DNA from: DASTGO01 sp035719045
GTDB taxonomy: Bacteria; Actinomycetota; Actinomycetes; Actinomycetales; Kineosporiaceae
Direction: 5' to 3'
DNA length: 15,876 bases
NCBI GenBank assembly: GCA_035719045.1
Contig: DASTGO010000359.1
Coordinates: 1 to 15,876, forward strand
Under the pieces are notes generated by a model, which worked only from the letters and a program-made list of their open reading frames with translations, made no database searches and was not told where the DNA came from. A program made the position numbers and the translations under genes. Shown one piece after another: positions 1 to 7,398 of the stretch; position 1 is the stretch's first letter; each line of letters opens with the position of its first letter.

Positions 1-260
1 GTCTCCCCGAGCATGCGTCGCACCGTCAGAACGATCGTCCGGCGATCACGGGGGCACGGGGGCGCGAACTCAGTGGTCCGCTTGAGCCGATCAGACCTTC
101 ACGTCACACCGCGCCAGGCGGAGGGCGAGGGCGAGGGCCGACCTGACGCCCCGCACCTCCCCCTTACGAGGAGCGCGCTGGCCCCCACGCCTGGGTCAGA
201 GACGACTCGAGGCGGCGGCCACCGAAAGCTGTTTAAGGGCCCAGAAACGAAGGGGTGGCC

Positions 261-286
261 CCTCTAGTCCATTCATGGACTAGAGG
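261..286. repeat. 26-bp near-perfect palindrome, terminator or operator candidate
   Basis: The arms CCTCTAGTCCAT (261-272) and ATGGACTAGAGG (275-286) are perfect reverse complements separated by only two bases. With one mismatch the pairing extends by three more base pairs (257-259 with 288-290). A 6-bp stem (CCACAG at 290-295, CTGTGG at 302-307) follows at once. No T-run follows, so if this is a terminator it is the T-less kind common in high-GC actinobacteria. The symmetry and short spacer would equally suit a dimeric repressor site or a recombination site. No neighbouring gene decides the matter. Confidence 0.6.
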
Positions 287-929
287 CGCCCACAGCGGCG
301 CCTGTGGCCGCGGAGGGCATGGTCAGTGGCCACCAGAGGATGCATCCGAGCCGTCTCCGGCAATTCCAGCCATGCGATAGTGCCGCGACTGCTAGCGACT
401 GGCCTATAGATGGCACTGCGCTAGCACTAGCAAGGCCTAATGGCTGCCCACCCAGCACTCAGTCTCAGTGTCCGTACATCTGCCAACAGTGGTTCCGCAT
501 GTGTGTCCCCAGTTGCCTAGCCGTGTGGCGCACACATCCCGGAGACCTGGCATGCGCATCCTGCTCGCTCCCCGTACACCTGTCGCTGACCTAACGGTCG
601 TCAGCAGTCGCTACTCGCTGAGTCGCCCGATTGCTTGGGCTACGCCTTCCGAGGACCGGCGCATAGTTTTCACCACACTGATCGTCAGCTGTTACTCCGG
701 CAGCGAGCCATGAGTGTCAGGTCTTCGTAGCGCCTGCCGTAGGTACGCCCGGGACGCTTGGCCTGCTTCTAACCCATACATGGTTGGCTAGGCGCAGACT
801 GTTACCACATGTTGCGCAGGGCGGCAGCGGGTGTTGCTCAGGTCAACGGCAGACTGACGCCGGGCTGTATGGCCGCTCGCGGCGCACCGAGCCCACCCCT
901 ACGGCAGGCGCACTATCAGCTCACCGAGA

Positions 930-973
930 GTGGTTAGGCAGTGATCAGCCAGTGACCCAGCGGTGACCGATCC
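930..973. repeat. Four 11-bp direct repeats, candidate parA operator/centromere
   Basis: Units of exactly 11 bp start at 930, 941, 952 and 963. Each begins with GTG, and the last three share GTGAYC (GTGATC, GTGACC, GTGACC). The first unit (GTGGTT) is the most degenerate. The period is about one DNA helical turn, so the cores fall on one face of the helix. The array lies 69 bp upstream of the parA start. Ribbon-helix-helix partition proteins are known to bind short direct repeats upstream of their operons, for example omega on its 7-bp repeats, whose core ATCAC is the complement of GTGAT. Assignment as the binding site of the protein at 1953-2609 is inference. Confidence 0.5.
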
Positions 974-1041
974 ACGCTAATCCAACTGTCTGTCGGCGTG
1001 TCCCTTGCAGGCAGCCGGTCCGCTCCGCTTCACTCACGCGC

Positions 1042-1953
1042 ATGCGCACGATCACGGTGTTCAACCGCAAGGGCGGTGTCGGCAAGACCTCAGCCGCTGT
1101 GAACCTCGCGGGACTCCTCGCCAACGCCGGCCACAAGACGGTTCTGGTGAACCTCGACGCCCAGATCGACCCCGAGATCGACCTCGGAGTCCGTGACCGC
1201 GGCGACCAGGGGCTCGCACTCGTTCAGGCTGCGATGGCGGGGATCCCCCCGGAGCCGGTTCGAGATGTTCGGCCGAATCTCGATCTCGTTTGTGGCGGCC
1301 CCCGCTTGGAGGACCTCAAGGCAATCATCACCAACCGTCGCTTGACGACCGGTGATGCGGCTGCCGCGCAGGCCCCGCTGGTCAACAGCCTGCGAGCCCT
1401 GGCGCAGCAGTACACCTTCGTCATCATCGACTCGCCTCCCGGCGGATCGATCATGCAGGAGGCGGCGTTGACCGCCTCCCGTTGGGTGCTGGTGCCCACC
1501 GCGCCCGACGAGGCCTCCATCAGCGCGCTCGAGCCGCTCTCCGAACTGTTCCTGGCGGCTCGGCAACTCAACCCCGACCTCGGGCTGCTCGGCGTCTTCC
1601 TCTTCGGAATCGGGGCTACCTCCCGACGGGTCATCCGGCAGGCGGCGGACGCCCTGTCCGAGATGTTCGAGGGCATGAACGATGTGGTGATGACGGCGCC
1701 GGTCGACCTTGAGGCACCCGACGACGACCGTGGCTGGATGGTCATCAGGGACGTGAAGGCGGTCGCGGTCGAGTGCCGTGCCCGCGGACTGCTCGTGCAC
1801 GAACTCGAGTCCCTGACGGCCAAGCCGACCACCAGCGTCAAGGGACTCGCGTCCGACTACGAGAAGCTCGCCCGCGAGGTCGTCCTCCGCGTCATCACGG
1901 CCGAACAGCGGGTCATCGACCTGGCCGCAGCGACAGCTGAGGTGACAGTGTGA
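1042..1953 (+). CDS. parA: ParA/MinD-type partition ATPase
   Basis: 303 residues. This is a deviant-Walker P-loop ATPase of the ParA/Soj class, which moves plasmid or chromosome cargo by ATP-dependent, non-specific DNA binding together with a centromere-binding partner. Residues 10-17 read KGGVGKTS, with signature Lys10 and catalytic Lys15. The A' motif is VLVNLD with Asp39, and Walker B is FVIID with Asp130 followed by SPPGG. There is no N-terminal helix-turn-helix, so it belongs to the short type (Soj or type Ib) rather than the long P1 type. The ATG start lies inside the palindrome GCGCATGCGC (1038-1047). No Shine-Dalgarno sequence is visible upstream, so leaderless translation is possible. 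The stop overlaps the next gene. Composition is milder in GC than the Tad genes. A general MinD-like role is less likely given the partner and the upstream repeats. Confidence 0.9.
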   Translation: MRTITVFNRKGGVGKTSAAVNLAGLLANAGHKTVLVNLDAQIDPEIDLGVRDRGDQGLALVQAAMAGIPPEPVRDVRPNLDLVCGGPRLEDLKAIITNRRLTTGDAAAAQAPLVNSLRALAQQYTFVIIDSPPGGSIMQEAALTASRWVLVPTAPDEASISALEPLSELFLAARQLNPDLGLLGVFLFGIGATSRRVIRQAADALSEMFEGMNDVVMTAPVDLEAPDDDRGWMVIRDVKAVAVECRARGLLVHELESLTAKPTTSVKGLASDYEKLAREVVLRVITAEQRVIDLAAATAEVTV

Positions 1954-2609
1954 TGGCGCAGGACAAGAACACGGAGAAGCAGACGTCTGACCGACCGGCT
2001 CGGCCCCGCCTGGCTGGTGCCTTCGGGGCGCCCCCCGCTGCGCCTGCTCGGGACAGGTCGGCGGGGCTGGCCGGGCTCACACTGACTCCGTCCCCAGCCT
2101 CTCCGGTAGTTCTCACGGAGGTGCCCCCCGTCATGGAGGCGTCTCCCATCACACTCACTGCTCCCGAGCCTCTGCCAGCGGCAGATCCTGCGCCCTCCCG
2201 ACCCAACAGGGCAGGGGGGCGCAAGGGCACGGCAAAGGCAAGGCCTGCAGCCGCGGAAGCGGACGCTGCATCCGCAGTCGGTATGTACGTGTGGGTCTCG
2301 ACCCATGACCTGCTCTCCGCACAGATCGACCTCAGCCGTGGCCGTACCCAAGACATCGTGATCCTCGAGGCCGTCGATCGGCAGGCTGACCGGCTGCGCG
2401 AGCACTTCCAAGGGATGCAGCCGAAGATCGGCCGCTTCTCGGGTGTTCAGCGCAAGCGCCGGCAGTCGCACCCGGAGCGGCAGGTGGCGATCAGCCCCAG
2501 GCTGACCGAGGGGGACCTGGCGATCCTCGACGAGATGTGGCAGGAGGCCGGTGCCTCGAGCAGGAGCACATATGTCAACACGGCGCTCAGGTTCGAGTAC
2601 GGCGGGTGA
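1953..2609 (+). CDS. Ribbon-helix-helix DNA-binding partner of ParA
   Basis: 218 residues from ATG 1953; GTG at 1950 would add one residue. GAGGTG (1939-1944) is a suitable ribosome-binding site for either. The start overlaps the parA stop, as expected for a parA-parB pair. Residues 1-110 are Pro/Ala-rich and probably disordered. Residues 176-218 (RQVAISPRLTEGDLAIL, then an A-S-S-R-S-T-Y turn and a second helix) match a strand-helix-helix pattern typical of ribbon-helix-helix dimers. An earlier stretch (about 110-150, beginning MYVWVSTHDLL and continuing SRGRTQDIVILEAV) fits the same pattern, so the protein may carry two such units. There is no ParB nuclease-like domain or HTH. The proposed role is centromere binding and autoregulation through the 930-973 repeats. 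Function is inferred from the fold pattern and context. Confidence 0.7.
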   Translation: MAQDKNTEKQTSDRPARPRLAGAFGAPPAAPARDRSAGLAGLTLTPSPASPVVLTEVPPVMEASPITLTAPEPLPAADPAPSRPNRAGGRKGTAKARPAAAEADAASAVGMYVWVSTHDLLSAQIDLSRGRTQDIVILEAVDRQADRLREHFQGMQPKIGRFSGVQRKRRQSHPERQVAISPRLTEGDLAILDEMWQEAGASSRSTYVNTALRFEYGG

Positions 2610-2839
2610 GGCGGGGGGAGCGGTCGACACTCGGTCACAGGCCTCAGGCGTAGCTCTCTGTCGCCCCTGCCTCACCACCGCCTAGCCATTTCGGCATGTC
2701 ATCACGGTCCGTTCGGCTTCTCGGAACGTTCTTGACGGCCGTCGTTGCTGATCGTTGACTACCCTGACGAGCGCGCTTGTTGACCACGGGGGGCGGCTGG
2801 CGCCTGACTTGGCGTGTCCCCCGGGGAACTGGAGGACGT
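2610..2839 (+). promoter_or_regulatory. Intergenic spacer, candidate promoter region of the lipoprotein/pilus genes
   Basis: This 230-bp non-coding spacer separates the partition genes from the lipoprotein gene. It holds three TTGAC boxes (TTGACG at 2732, TTGACT at 2755, TTGACC at 2780) that could serve as -35 elements. Next to the first are two palindromes, GAACGTTC (2724-2731) and GACGGCCGTC (2734-2743), which could be operators. The best -10-like hexamer, TACCCT (2760-2765), is 22 bases from the first box, which is too far for a standard promoter, so the start point cannot be fixed. GGAGG at 2831-2835 is the ribosome-binding site of the next gene. I see no clear terminator for the partition operon. 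Confidence 0.3.
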
Positions 2840-3454
2840 ATGGAACAGCGACGGTGGCCCCTCCTCGTGCCGGTAGCGCTGGCGGCGGTGCTCGTGGGGT
2901 GTTCAAGCGGTAGCCAGCCGAACACGCAGACGCCCTCGACCTCGACCTTGACCTCGTCTCCGTCGATGACCCCGTCGTCCCCTGCCTCGGCCAAGGTCGA
3001 CCCCGCTGCACAGCCAGCGGTGGACGCCTACCTGAAGTTCACGGAGACCGCCAACAACGCTGAGCGGAAGCCACATCAGTTGGGACAGGCGATCGACCCT
3101 GCCGCGGACTATGGCAAGTACAGCTTCGACCCGGTTCGGGGGCAGGAGAACGCCTACATCCTCTACCTGTCTCAGCAGGGGTGGGTACGGCGTGGGACGC
3201 CTCCCACTCCACGCCCGCAGGTGACCTCGGTCGATCTCGCCGCGAAACCGTACCCGAGCGTGTCTCTCACGAATTGCCCCATTCGATCTCTCGGCTGGGA
3301 GCAGACGTACTACGACGTCAAGACCGGGAACCCAACCCCGGATCCATATGCCACGCAAGCTCCCTTGACCTTGAACGTCCAGGTCATCTACTACGAGGGG
3401 CACTGGGGGGTATACAAGATCGACAGGCTCAAGGACAAACCATGCGGCGCCTGA
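2840..3454 (+). CDS. Secreted lipoprotein of unknown function, possibly NTF2-like
   Basis: 204 residues. The ATG start is four bases after GGAGG; a longer upstream reading of the frame has no such site. The N-terminus is a lipoprotein signal: MEQRR, a hydrophobic stretch, then the lipobox LVGC with lipidated Cys21. Residues 22-55 form a Ser/Thr/Pro linker typical of cell-wall-spanning lipoproteins. Residues 56-204 begin with an amphipathic helix (AVDAYLKFTETANNAE) and end with strand-like VQVIYYEGHWGVYKIDRL, a layout seen in NTF2-like folds. Two late cysteines (in TNCPI and DKPCGA) could form a disulfide. The 3' end overlaps the next gene by 13 bp, so the two are probably co-translated. Anchored outside the membrane beside pilus genes, it may be an accessory factor. 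I do not recognise a named family. Confidence 0.75.
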   Translation: MEQRRWPLLVPVALAAVLVGCSSGSQPNTQTPSTSTLTSSPSMTPSSPASAKVDPAAQPAVDAYLKFTETANNAERKPHQLGQAIDPAADYGKYSFDPVRGQENAYILYLSQQGWVRRGTPPTPRPQVTSVDLAAKPYPSVSLTNCPIRSLGWEQTYYDVKTGNPTPDPYATQAPLTLNVQVIYYEGHWGVYKIDRLKDKPCGA

Positions 3455-4401
3455 GCTTCGGACTCATCGCAGCGGTTGCCCTGAGTCTCAGTGTGTGGTC
3501 GACGCCGACGACTGCCGCAGCCGCTGCTGGTGGCGTATGCGCTCCCAATGCCGTCAGCTGCCCGCCCGTTGACTGTGGTGGCAGCGCCTGCACCGTCGGT
3601 GCGACCAATCCGCCGACCCCGAGTTCGACGACGCCTCCACGCAAGGGCTCGGGCGGTGGGGGAAACGCGCCATGTATCGACATCAACGGGGACACCGTTC
3701 CCTGCTACGAGCCCACCTTTGGCTGGTTCAACCCGAGCGACTCGTGCTACTACAAGCCTCTCGACCCCTCGCCGCCGCCCTCTGACCCGGCGTGGGAGGG
3801 GCACTACCCCAACGGGGCGATCTATCAGCAGACGTGTTACTGGGTTCACGGGACCGGCGGGGCATGGGCGTGGTTGGCCACCCCGCCGCCGGGGATGCCC
3901 ACGGTGACGCCGGCTCAGTTGGCTCAGCAGGCACTGGCCACCCTGCACGTGCCTGACCTGGTGATGCGTCGGTCGCCGACTGAGGCGAACAGTGACCACG
4001 GCACGCCCTACACGTGGGTGAACCTGTGGACCTGGTTCTGGACCGACCCGGCTTCATGGAAGGTCCAGACGGCTCGCGCGACGGCTGGACCGGTCTGGGC
4101 TGAGGTCACGGTCACCCCGACGCAGCTGATCATCTCTCCGGGCGAGACGGGGACAGCCAATGTCACTTGCTCTGGGCCTGGCCGGCCCTGGACGCAGGCT
4201 GACGGCAACGGTGCTCCCTCGGGCGGCGGGTGTGGGGTGGTGTACCGGCATGTGTCGGCGGTTCCGATCACGGCGACGGTGGCCGTCGAGTGGGCCGTGA
4301 CCTGGCAGGGCTCTGGCGGGGCCTCGGGCACGCTGCCGGTGATGCGGACTCAGTCGTCGGCCACCTTCGCGGTGGAGCAGATCCAGGTGGTGACTCGATG
4401 A
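3442..4401 (+). CDS. Secreted Cys-rich protein of unknown function
   Basis: 319 residues from ATG 3442, preceded by AAGGA at 3431-3435. The frame is open further upstream, but this start gives a clean Sec signal peptide (MRRLSFGLIAAVALSLSVW, with probable cleavage in the Ala run at 25-29). The mature part starts with a Cys cluster (C33, C40, C45, C50), then a Pro/Thr/Gly-rich linker (56-75), more cysteines (C78, C88, C102, C132), an aromatic-rich section (W95, Y103, Y104, W134 and a W/F cluster at 192-200) and a beta-rich C-terminal part with C243 and C264. Ten cysteines in total suggest up to five disulfides. No transmembrane anchor or sortase motif is visible at the C-terminus. It overlaps the lipoprotein gene and precedes the CpaB-like gene by 19 bp, so a structural or accessory role with the pilus is plausible but unproven. 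Confidence 0.75.
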   Translation: MRRLSFGLIAAVALSLSVWSTPTTAAAAAGGVCAPNAVSCPPVDCGGSACTVGATNPPTPSSTTPPRKGSGGGGNAPCIDINGDTVPCYEPTFGWFNPSDSCYYKPLDPSPPPSDPAWEGHYPNGAIYQQTCYWVHGTGGAWAWLATPPPGMPTVTPAQLAQQALATLHVPDLVMRRSPTEANSDHGTPYTWVNLWTWFWTDPASWKVQTARATAGPVWAEVTVTPTQLIISPGETGTANVTCSGPGRPWTQADGNGAPSGGGCGVVYRHVSAVPITATVAVEWAVTWQGSGGASGTLPVMRTQSSATFAVEQIQVVTR

Positions 4402-4420
4402 CACGAGGGACGGGGGTTTC

Positions 4421-5086
4421 GTGAGCGTCTCGACTGCACCCGGTCGCGGCCAGGTGGGCGCGATGGAGGGTGTCAGGGCTGGGGCGGCGTTGCCGACCCG
4501 GCAGCGTCGCCCGGGGTGGATCGCCTTGGGCATGGCGTTGATCTTGGGGTTCGCCGCTGTGGGGGCCTGGCTGTACACCGCGGCGGGGGCGAAGACCCCG
4601 GTCGTGGTGGTGGTCCGGGACGTGCCGGAGGGCCGGGTCATTCAGCGCGACGACCTGTCGACGGTGGCCGTGGCCGGGGGAGTGACGGCGGTCGCCGGGT
4701 CACATCTGGACTCGGTGGTGGGGCAGACGGCGGTGGTGCATCTGCTGCCGAACATGCTGCTGCAGCGGTCGATGGTCACCACGGGTGCCGGCCTGAGCGC
4801 TGCGGAGGCGCAGGTCGGGGTGGTCGTGAAGTCCGGGCAGATCCCTGCCGACGGCCTGATCCCGGGAGATGTGGTGGAGGTGGTGCAGCTGCCGTCGGCT
4901 TCGTCCGCGCAGCCGGTTCCGCCGCAGGTGCTGGTGGACAGGGCGCGGGTGACGGCCTCGCGGGCCGATCCGGCGCAGACCGGCGGGACCTTGTTGACGC
5001 TGGTGGTGCCCCGGGAGCGGGCCGTGGCGGTGGCGGCGGCCAGTGGCGCCGGTCAGGTCGCGTTGGTGAAGGTCGCTGCCCGGTGA
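4421..5086 (+). CDS. CpaB/RcpC-like SAF-domain pilus assembly protein
   Basis: 221 residues from GTG 4421; an ATG at 4463 is the alternative start. One transmembrane helix lies at about 34-53 after a basic stretch (RQRRPGW). It is followed outside the membrane by a SAF domain (about 60-120): VVVVVRDVPEGRVIQRDDLS and, later, a VVGQTAVVHLLPNMLLQRSMV-like stretch, the pattern shared by CpaB, RcpC and FlgA. Residues 130-221 form a second beta-rich part with IPGDVVEVV and LLTLVVPRERA, also as in CpaB. In diderms CpaB works with the secretin; in a one-membrane cell it presumably helps the pilus cross the cell wall. It opens the Tad gene block and overlaps the next gene by four bases. Confidence 0.8.
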   Translation: MSVSTAPGRGQVGAMEGVRAGAALPTRQRRPGWIALGMALILGFAAVGAWLYTAAGAKTPVVVVVRDVPEGRVIQRDDLSTVAVAGGVTAVAGSHLDSVVGQTAVVHLLPNMLLQRSMVTTGAGLSAAEAQVGVVVKSGQIPADGLIPGDVVEVVQLPSASSAQPVPPQVLVDRARVTASRADPAQTGGTLLTLVVPRERAVAVAAASGAGQVALVKVAAR

Positions 5087-5958
5087 TCGTCGGGGTGTGC
5101 GCGGACAAGGGCTCCCCGGGGGTCACGACGCTGGCGACGGCTCTGGCGATCGCCTGGCCGGGGCGGCGGCTGCTGCTGGAGGCCGACCCGTCGGGTGGGG
5201 ACTTGGCGTTTCGGGCGCGGGCCGCCGCGTCGGGGGAACTTCTGGCGGACAGGCCTGGTCTGTTGACGCTGGCCGCGGATGCGCGGGGGGCCATCCCGGC
5301 GGAGGTCTTGCCGCACTACGCGCAGGCGACCACGTGGGGGGTGCCGGTCGTGGTGGGGCCGCCGGGGGCGCAGTCCTACACGCCGGTGCGGGCCCTGTGG
5401 CCGGCGGTGGCGCAGGTGGCCGCGGCGTGGCCGGGGACGGTGATCGCCGATCTGGGGCGTCTGCAGCCGGGCAATCCGGCGGTATCGCTGGCCCGGTCGG
5501 CCACGGCGGTGCTGGTGCTGGCCGAGGTGAGTGTGGAGGGCCTGTATCACCTGCGGGAGCGGGTCAACGAGCTGGCTCACGCCTTGGGTGACCCGACCCG
5601 CTCGCACAACCCGGTGGCGGTGGTGGTGGCGGCCAGGCGCAAGGACGCCGGTTCGGCGGTGCGGCAGGTGACCCATCTGCTGCAGGCGGGAGGGTCACCG
5701 ATCCCGGTGGCCGGGGTCGCCGCGGTGGACCCGGTGGCCGCCCAGCAGCTGCGGGAGGGGCAGTTGTCCAAGCGGGCCGCTGCAGGGGATCTGCTGACCA
5801 GTGCCCGTGAGCTGGCCGCCACCGTGTGTGCCTGGTGGCCGCACCTGGCGGTCCCCGCCGACCAGCCGGAGGCCGTCGCGCCGGGTCCGGGAGCACCGGA
5901 CGGCGGGGCCGGGGACGCGGCGTTGGCGATGGCCCGTTTCCCGCAGGGGACCCGGTGA
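5083..5958 (+). CDS. CpaE/TadZ-like ParA-family ATPase with altered P-loop
   Basis: 291 residues from GTG 5083, in a GTGA overlap with the preceding gene. The frame is open upstream, but the family match begins at VIVGVCADKG. The fold is MinD/ParA-like: P-loop at 9-16 reading KGSPGVTT, then LLLEADPSGGDL (residues 30-41, Asp35) and VIADLGRL as a Walker B-like strand. Lys9 of the deviant Walker motif is kept, but the usual catalytic Lys of GKT is Val14. TadZ/CpaE proteins locate the pilus machine in the cell, often at a pole, and some tolerate weakened ATPase motifs. The position between a CpaB-like gene and the motor ATPase is the usual one for CpaE/TadZ. The C-terminal 30 residues are Pro/Gly/Ala-rich and probably disordered. 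Confidence 0.8.
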   Translation: MIVGVCADKGSPGVTTLATALAIAWPGRRLLLEADPSGGDLAFRARAAASGELLADRPGLLTLAADARGAIPAEVLPHYAQATTWGVPVVVGPPGAQSYTPVRALWPAVAQVAAAWPGTVIADLGRLQPGNPAVSLARSATAVLVLAEVSVEGLYHLRERVNELAHALGDPTRSHNPVAVVVAARRKDAGSAVRQVTHLLQAGGSPIPVAGVAAVDPVAAQQLREGQLSKRAAAGDLLTSARELAATVCAWWPHLAVPADQPEAVAPGPGAPDGGAGDAALAMARFPQGTR

Positions 5959-7397
5959 CGGCGGGCACGGGCGCACCGTTGGACTACGGGGTGGTCCGGC
6001 GGCTGCAGGCGCAGGTCGCCGACCGGATGACGGCGACCAAGCAGCACCGCGACCGCACCGGTCAGGTCCCTCTGGGCCGGGAGGATGAGCGGCAGCTGGC
6101 GCTGTCGTTCGCCCATGACGCGGTGGCCCAGCACATGCAGGCGCAGATCGCCGCGGGCCGGGAACTGCCCGACAGCTCCTATGACGTCCACCTGGTCGAG
6201 GCGATCGACGCGGCCATGTTCGGGGCGGGGGCGTTGCAGGCGCTGCTGGACCACCCCGAGGTGGAGAACATCGACATCAACGGCTGCGACGAGGTGTGGG
6301 TGACCTACGCCGACGGCCGCACCGTGCGGGAGCGGCCGGTGGCCGCGACCGACGACGAGCTGGCGGACATGGTCCGCAACCTGGGCGCCTACGCCGGGGT
6401 CAACGCCCGCCCGTTCACCCCGGCCACCCCGGAGCTGGACCTGCGGCTTCCGGACGGCTCCCGCCTGTCGGCGATCATGGTGGCCTCGGAGCGGCCGGCG
6501 GTGAGCATCCGCCGCAACCGGTTCCCGCAGATGTTCCTGGACCAGGTTCCCGCCCAGGCCGAGCCCGTTGACGGCCACCGGCCCGCGACGCTGCTGCAGT
6601 TGGGGACGGTGGATGAGCAGCTGGCCGCGTTCTTGCGGGCGGCGGTGGTGTCGCGGTGCAACATCGTGGTCGCCGGCGCCACCGACGCGGGCAAGACGAC
6701 CCTGCTGCGGGCCCTGATCAACTGCATCCCGGCGCAGGAGCGGCTGATCACGGTGGAGCGGGCGCTGGAACTGGGCCTGCGCCGTCACCCGCACCTGCAC
6801 CCCAACGTGGTGGAGATGGAGGAGGTGCTGCCGGCGCCCGACGGTGGTGGCGGGGTGAGCATCGGGCAGCTGGTGCGCCGCACCCGCCGCCAGAATCCCT
6901 CCCGGGTGATCGTGGGGGAGGTCCTCGGCCCGGAGGTGGTCGAGATGCTGTCGGCGATGAGCCAGGGCAACGACGGGTCGCTGTCGACGATCCACGCCCG
7001 TGACGCCGCCGACGTGTTCGGCCGGCTCGCGACCTACGCCGCCCAGCATGAGGGCTTGAGCTTCGAGGTCTCCCACGCGCTGATCGGGTCGACGATCGAC
7101 TTCGTGGTGTTCGTGCGCAAGAACCCCAGGGCGGACGGGCGGCGGATGGTGATGGAGGTGCTGGAGGTCATCGGTTCCGCCCACGGCGGGGTCACCCGTT
7201 CACGGATCTTCGTGGAGGGCCGCGACGGGCGGGCCGTACGGGACCCGGAGGTGCCGATCGCCCGGCTGGCCCAGTTGGCCGAGGCCGGCTACGACGACGC
7301 CCCGGTGTGGCCGGTGGGCCACGCCCACACCGGCCCGGACCCCACCGGCTACGGCGGCAACGGCTACGGCCCCCACGCCTGGACGCGGGGACGCTGA
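5955..7397 (+). CDS. tadA: TadA/CpaF pilus assembly ATPase
   Basis: 480 residues from GTG 5955 (GTGA overlap). This is a hexameric secretion ATPase of the VirB11/GspE class that powers pilus assembly at the cytoplasmic face. The N-terminal part (about 70-220) carries the CpaF marker region ALLDHPEVENIDINGCDEVW. Walker A is GATDAGKTT (241-249, Lys247). The Asp-box region reads TVERALEL, with Glu268 but Arg where most CpaF proteins have Asp. Walker B is RVIVGEV with Glu322, followed by LGPE rather than RGGE. The His-box region MSQGNDGSLSTIHA is well kept. The C-terminus is Gly/Tyr/His-rich. The next gene, tadB, starts one base after the stop. A conjugative VirB11 is less likely because TadB and TadC follow directly. 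Confidence 0.92.
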   Translation: MTAGTGAPLDYGVVRRLQAQVADRMTATKQHRDRTGQVPLGREDERQLALSFAHDAVAQHMQAQIAAGRELPDSSYDVHLVEAIDAAMFGAGALQALLDHPEVENIDINGCDEVWVTYADGRTVRERPVAATDDELADMVRNLGAYAGVNARPFTPATPELDLRLPDGSRLSAIMVASERPAVSIRRNRFPQMFLDQVPAQAEPVDGHRPATLLQLGTVDEQLAAFLRAAVVSRCNIVVAGATDAGKTTLLRALINCIPAQERLITVERALELGLRRHPHLHPNVVEMEEVLPAPDGGGGVSIGQLVRRTRRQNPSRVIVGEVLGPEVVEMLSAMSQGNDGSLSTIHARDAADVFGRLATYAAQHEGLSFEVSHALIGSTIDFVVFVRKNPRADGRRMVMEVLEVIGSAHGGVTRSRIFVEGRDGRAVRDPEVPIARLAQLAEAGYDDAPVWPVGHAHTGPDPTGYGGNGYGPHAWTRGR

Positions 7398-7398
7398 C

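Larger units (their letters stand above)
1..1041. other. Long non-coding leader upstream of parA
   Basis: I see no credible gene in this stretch on either strand. The open frames here are short, have no ribosome-binding sites, lack the strong G/C third-position bias of the real genes, and translate to low-information sequence. From about 300 to 960 the DNA looks visibly less GC-rich than the rest of the window. It holds a 26-bp palindrome at 261-286, a short GAGGGC triplication at 121-138, a small stem (290-295 with 302-307) and 11-bp direct repeats at 930-973. A non-coding kilobase in front of partition genes could be an origin, a centromere or an element boundary. I found no tRNA, iteron array or DnaA-box cluster that would decide between these. 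Confidence 0.6.

Noticed and set aside
13..267. 84-codon open frame at the window start
   Set aside because: Arg/Gly-rich translation, no Shine-Dalgarno sequence, and it runs into the palindrome at 261-286.
499..537. Inverted repeat ATGTGTG/CACACAT
   Set aside because: Only 7-bp arms with a 25-base spacer, which is within chance expectation for a kilobase of sequence.
304..594. 96-codon open frame in the leader region
   Set aside because: No ribosome-binding site, no third-position bias, and an uninformative Cys/Pro/Ser-rich translation. Treated as non-coding.
1038..1047. Palindrome GCGCATGCGC over the parA start codon as an operator
   Set aside because: A 10-bp alternating GC palindrome is common in such DNA. 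The 11-bp array at 930-973 is a better operator candidate.
3181..3441. Upstream extension of the Cys-rich secreted protein
   Set aside because: It would lie inside the lipoprotein gene and bury the signal peptide. ATG 3442 has AAGGA upstream and begins a clean signal sequence.
5577..7184. 535-codon open frame on the - strand
   Set aside because: It is antisense to tadA, whose motifs are unambiguous. The peptide is rich in His, Arg, Gln and Asp with no recognisable fold.
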